This document shows, in pieces, positions 32,867-35,309 of a DNA stretch of 35,309 nt. The translations under genes were made by a program, and so were the position numbers. Under the pieces are notes generated by a model, which was not told the DNA's origin, did no database searches, and saw only the letters and a program-made list of their open reading frames with translations. How positions within the stretch are numbered: position 1 is the stretch's first letter; each line of letters starts with the position of its first letter. The DNA is from DATCVA01 sp036567205 (GTDB lineage: Bacteria > Pseudomonadota > Gammaproteobacteria > Burkholderiales > Burkholderiaceae_B): NCBI GenBank assembly GCA_036567205.1, contig DATCVA010000203.1, positions 1 to 35,309 of the forward strand. Direction: 5' to 3'.

Positions 32867-33406
32867 TTATGCTTTGCCGATCAAGGGCAGCATGCGTGTC
32901 AGCACGGTATCTTTCTTGATGAAGTGATGTTGCAACGCCGCGCCTACGTGCCCAATGACTGCGACGAGCAGTGTGTAATTGAGTACGACGTGGACATCGT
33001 TCAGCAATGCGCCCAGCGCGGCATTTTTTGATACGAGGTCGGGCAAAGGTAAGATGCCGAACCACACTACCTGAAAGCCTTGCGCCGAACTCATCAGCCA
33101 GCCGCTGACCGGTATCGCCAGCATCAGGCCATAAAGCAGCCAATGTCCTGCATGAGTGGCCAACCGGGCCGTAGGCCCCATGGTCAGCGGAAGTTCAGGT
33201 GCACGATGGCTTATGCGCCATGCCAGGCGAACGATGATCAGAACGAGCAATGTTATGCCGGCCCACTTGTGCCAGGAATACAGCTTCAACTTGTTGGGCG
33301 ACAAAGGCAGGTCTTGCATATAAAAGCCCAGGGCAAAGGTGCCTATAAGGCTCAGGGCGACCAGCCAATGCAGGAATATCGCGGTGCGGGTATAGCGGTG
33401 ATTCAT
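32867..33406 (-). CDS. cybB: Cytochrome b561
   Basis: The 179-residue product has four membrane helices (about residues 10-30, 46-66, 90-110, 145-165) with conserved haem-ligand histidines in FLHWLVALSL (His13), SWHKWAG, THAGHWLLYG and VIGHVGAALQHH. It is a di-haem b-type cytochrome that passes electrons from or to quinol in the inner membrane. It leads an operon with two YceI genes, matching the YceJ-YceI association known from E. coli. It is divergent from a LysR gene. The Shine-Dalgarno sequence is weak. Confidence 0.94.
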   Translation of the reverse strand: MNHRYTRTAIFLHWLVALSLIGTFALGFYMQDLPLSPNKLKLYSWHKWAGITLLVLIIVRLAWRISHRAPELPLTMGPTARLATHAGHWLLYGLMLAIPVSGWLMSSAQGFQVVWFGILPLPDLVSKNAALGALLNDVHVVLNYTLLVAVIGHVGAALQHHFIKKDTVLTRMLPLIGKA

Positions 33407-33461
33407 GATCTATATCCAGGAGATTGTTGGAGCCAACCAGCAGAAAAGGCGTGGCGCTTAT

Positions 33462-33481
33462 TTATATATAGTTATATATAG
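33462..33481. repeat. Two tandem copies of a 10-bp A+T repeat in the divergent promoter
   Basis: TTATATATAG occurs twice without a gap at 33462-33471 and 33472-33481. It is 56-75 bp from the cytochrome b561 start and could form its -10 region or a site on one face of the helix for a regulator. Confidence 0.6.
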
Positions 33482-33486
33482 TGTAT

Positions 33487-33535
33487 TGGAAATAAAAATG
33501 GAGAAAAACCCATTATTATGGGTAGGGTATTTCCA
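33487..33535. promoter_or_regulatory. Nested inverted repeats, putative LysR operator region
   Basis: Outer arms TGGAAATA (33487-33494) and TATTTCCA (33528-33535) are perfect, and inside them ACCCAT (33508-33513) and ATGGGT (33518-33523) form a second perfect dyad with a 4-bp spacer. They lie 24-72 bp upstream of the LysR gene and 81-129 bp upstream of the cytochrome gene, where a LysR protein would bind both promoters. Confidence 0.5.
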
Positions 33536-33558
33536 TATTTGAGACAATAGAGGATTAA

Positions 33559-34476
33559 ATGGCGGCGATCACCCTTTACGCAAATGACTTGATATTGTTT
33601 GCCCATATCGTTGATGCGGGCAGCTTTACGCGCGCCTCTGAACAGACGGGTTTACCCAAGTCGACGCTTTCGCGCCGGCTTGCCGACCTGGAAAACGAGT
33701 TCGGTGAGCGCCTTATACAACGCAGCACACGGCGCCTGGTGCTGACGGATTTCGGTGAACGAATGCTGGAGCACGCCAGGCGCCTGGTGGATGAAACGGA
33801 AGCAGCCACGGCACTTGCCTTGCATCAACAAGTCGTTCCTCATGGAACGCTGCGCGTGTCGCTTCCTCCCGAATTCCACGAGCTGTCGTTGGTCGACTTT
33901 ATAAGTGAGTTTTCACGGCAGTATCCCGATGTCCGGCTTGAGCTGGATCTTTCGGCACGGCGTGTGGACCTGATCGCTGAGCGTTTCGATGTGGCCGTGC
34001 GCGCCGCGACGCAGCTTCCCGACGATAGTTCACTGGTGGCCCGCCATATCACCACGCTGCACAATGGCTTGTATGCAAGCCCGGATTACCTGAAGCGGCA
34101 TGGAACACCTAAAGTACCCGCCGATGTACTCAAGCATACCGGCTTGGTGCTTGTTACCGGCGGCGGAGAACACCAACCGTGGCGGTTAACCAGGGGGGCC
34201 GAGCGCTGGGAAGGGGTTCCCCAGCACTCGCTCTGCGCAAACTCCATGGGGTTGCAGCAGGCTCTGTCGGCGCAGGGCTTAGGTATTGTGGGGTTATCCG
34301 AGCGCTTTGCCGAGGCCCTGGTCAGGCAAGGCGCCATTAAACGCATTCTGCCCGATTGGAGCCTTCCCTCTACGGTTGTGTGGTGTGTGACGCCTGGCAG
34401 GCGCCTGTTGCCGCAGCGGACAATTGTATTTATTGAACTATTGAAAACTATTCTGGCAGATGAAATGTCATCTTGA
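33559..34476 (+). CDS. LysR-family transcriptional regulator (CrgA-like branch)
   Basis: The 305-residue product has the LysR HTH (about residues 7-67: DLILFAHIVDAGSFTRASEQ, PKSTLSRRLADLENEFGERL, IQRSTRRLVLTDFGERM) and the effector domain from about 92. PKSTLSRRLADLE and the RRLVLTDFGE motif are typical of the CrgA/AaeR branch. AGAGG precedes the ATG. It is divergent from the cytochrome b561-YceI operon across 152 bp and probably controls it, likely in response to a redox-cycling or aromatic compound. Confidence 0.93.
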   Translation: MAAITLYANDLILFAHIVDAGSFTRASEQTGLPKSTLSRRLADLENEFGERLIQRSTRRLVLTDFGERMLEHARRLVDETEAATALALHQQVVPHGTLRVSLPPEFHELSLVDFISEFSRQYPDVRLELDLSARRVDLIAERFDVAVRAATQLPDDSSLVARHITTLHNGLYASPDYLKRHGTPKVPADVLKHTGLVLVTGGGEHQPWRLTRGAERWEGVPQHSLCANSMGLQQALSAQGLGIVGLSERFAEALVRQGAIKRILPDWSLPSTVVWCVTPGRRLLPQRTIVFIELLKTILADEMSS

Positions 34477-34481
34477 GTGTA

Positions 34482-34515
34482 GGCGGGAAACTGCGTCGAC
34501 AGCCCCCGCTTTTTG
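34482..34515 (+). terminator. Intrinsic terminator of the LysR gene
   Basis: GCGGG (34483-34487) pairs with CCCGC (34505-34509), with an inner CTG/CAG pair in the loop, and TTTTT follows directly at 34510-34514. It lies between convergent genes, 6 bp past the LysR stop. Confidence 0.6.
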
Positions 34516-34541
34516 TAAGCAGCCTCGTGTCAGTGAATAGG

Positions 34542-35309
34542 TTAATGGCTTTGAATCGATGGCAACGGGCGAATTGCCAAGTCTTTGTCGCGACCATTAT
34601 CCGCCGCGGTCGCCCCTTTGAAGCGCAGCAGACGTAAGGCATTAAGCGTGACAATCGCCGTTGCGCCTGTGTCGGCCAACACGGCCACCCATAGGCCGGT
34701 GACGCCTAGCACAGTAGTGACCAGGAACACACCCTTAAGGCCAAGCGCGAACAGTACGTTTTGATGGATGTTCGCCATGGTTGCGCGCGAGAGGGCGACC
34801 AGATGGGCCACGTCCGTGACGCGACTTTTCAGCAGCGCTGCGTCGGCTGTTTCTAGCGCCACGTCGGTGCCACCGCCCATCGCGATGCCGACATCCGCTG
34901 TTGCCAGCGCTGGTGCATCGTTGATGCCATCACCCACCATGGCTATCTTGGTGTTGTGCTTCATCTTGTTGATTAGATTCAGCTTATCCTGGGGCAGGAG
35001 TTCGGCTTCCCATTCCATGCCCACGTGGCTGGCAATGGCCTGGGCGGTACGGCGGTTATCGCCCGTTAGCATGACCGAGCGCACGCCCATGGCCTTAAGC
35101 TGGGCTACGCCTTGTTGCGCGTCTTGCCTTGGCTCGTCGCGCAGTGCAACCAGCCCAAGTGCTTCACGGGTTTTGTCGTCGAACAGAACCGAAACGGTTT
35201 TCCCGTCGTTTTGCATCGCTTCGATGTGTGCGTGTTGCTGGGGCGAGAGTCTCGCCGCCTGGGCGGCGTAGACAGGGGATCCGATGGTCAGGGCACGGCC
35301 GGCCACGTT
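34542..35309 (-). CDS. zntA: Zn/Cd/Pb-transporting P1B-type ATPase, C-terminal part (cut by window edge)
   Basis: 255 residues up to the stop at 34542 are visible; the N-terminal metal-binding domain, the helices with CPC and the phosphorylation site lie beyond position 35309. Visible are the nucleotide-binding-domain end, VMLTGDNRRTAQAIASHVGM with the TGDN motif, MVGDGINDAPALATADVGIA with the hinge motif, and the last two helices containing ALGLKGVFLVTT and VLADTGATAIVTLNALRLL. The Lys and Asp in these helices are the transport residues of the ZntA (P1B-2) group, so Zn2+, Cd2+ or Pb2+ export is indicated. It meets the LysR gene tail to tail. Confidence 0.93.
   Translation of the reverse strand, partial: NVAGRALTIGSPVYAAQAARLSPQQHAHIEAMQNDGKTVSVLFDDKTREALGLVALRDEPRQDAQQGVAQLKAMGVRSVMLTGDNRRTAQAIASHVGMEWEAELLPQDKLNLINKMKHNTKIAMVGDGINDAPALATADVGIAMGGGTDVALETADAALLKSRVTDVAHLVALSRATMANIHQNVLFALGLKGVFLVTTVLGVTGLWVAVLADTGATAIVTLNALRLLRFKGATAADNGRDKDLAIRPLPSIQSH

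Overview
The window looks like a chromosomal segment of a betaproteobacterium, most likely family Alcaligenaceae (Bordetella / Achromobacter / Pusillimonas / Candidimonas relatives). The reasons are three Bug/TctC-type periplasmic solute receptors with no TctA/TctB membrane partners, three intact LysR regulators plus the remains of a fourth, a FadR-type GntR regulator beside an organic-acid operon, and a FhuE/FpvA-like siderophore receptor. I see no rRNA, tRNA, CRISPR array, insertion sequence or phage gene. The left 8.5 kb and the stretch from about 19.8 to 23.4 kb look richer in A+T by eye than the siderophore and flavoprotein region around 8.7-13.6 kb.

Layout. 1-8.4 kb (organic acid and sulfur genes): an MFS permease (cut by the window edge) downstream of a LysR gene; divergently a Bug receptor, a PLP aminotransferase and an NfsA-like nitroreductase; then a LysR pseudogene facing a four-domain rhodanese protein that sits in an operon with a second Bug receptor. 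8.4-12.3 kb (iron): a promoter overlapped by a Fur-box-like sequence drives a possible 18-residue leader peptide, a PepSY ferrisiderophore-reductase-like protein, a 61-residue membrane protein and a TonB-dependent siderophore receptor. 12.4-19.8 kb (housekeeping): a BaiN-like flavoprotein, an AI-2E family membrane protein, a LysR gene divergent from malic enzyme maeB, a YgdI/YgdR lipoprotein and a low-affinity iron permease-like protein. 19.8-28.8 kb: an MFS permease, then a minus-strand operon (2-hydroxyacid dehydrogenase, succinate-semialdehyde-type dehydrogenase, beta-hydroxyacid dehydrogenase, tartrate/D-malate-type dehydrogenase, Bug receptor, FAH-family hydrolase) divergent from a FadR-type GntR regulator, with a 26-bp palindrome between them. 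28.9-35.3 kb: a 14-TM drug-efflux MFS protein, a glutathionyl-hydroquinone reductase, a cytochrome b561 plus two YceI genes divergent from a LysR gene, and the C-terminal part of a ZntA-type Zn/Cd/Pb ATPase.

How the genes fit together. The six-gene operon reads as uptake and stepwise oxidation of a hydroxylated or dicarboxylic acid whose identity the sequence does not give; the GntR protein probably senses it. The iron block is a compact siderophore uptake and reduction unit. The most noteworthy items are the LysR pseudogene, whose likely operator is still intact in front of the rhodanese-Bug operon, the G9 tract inside the beta-hydroxyacid dehydrogenase, and the leader ORF with an internal 16-bp palindrome before the PepSY gene.
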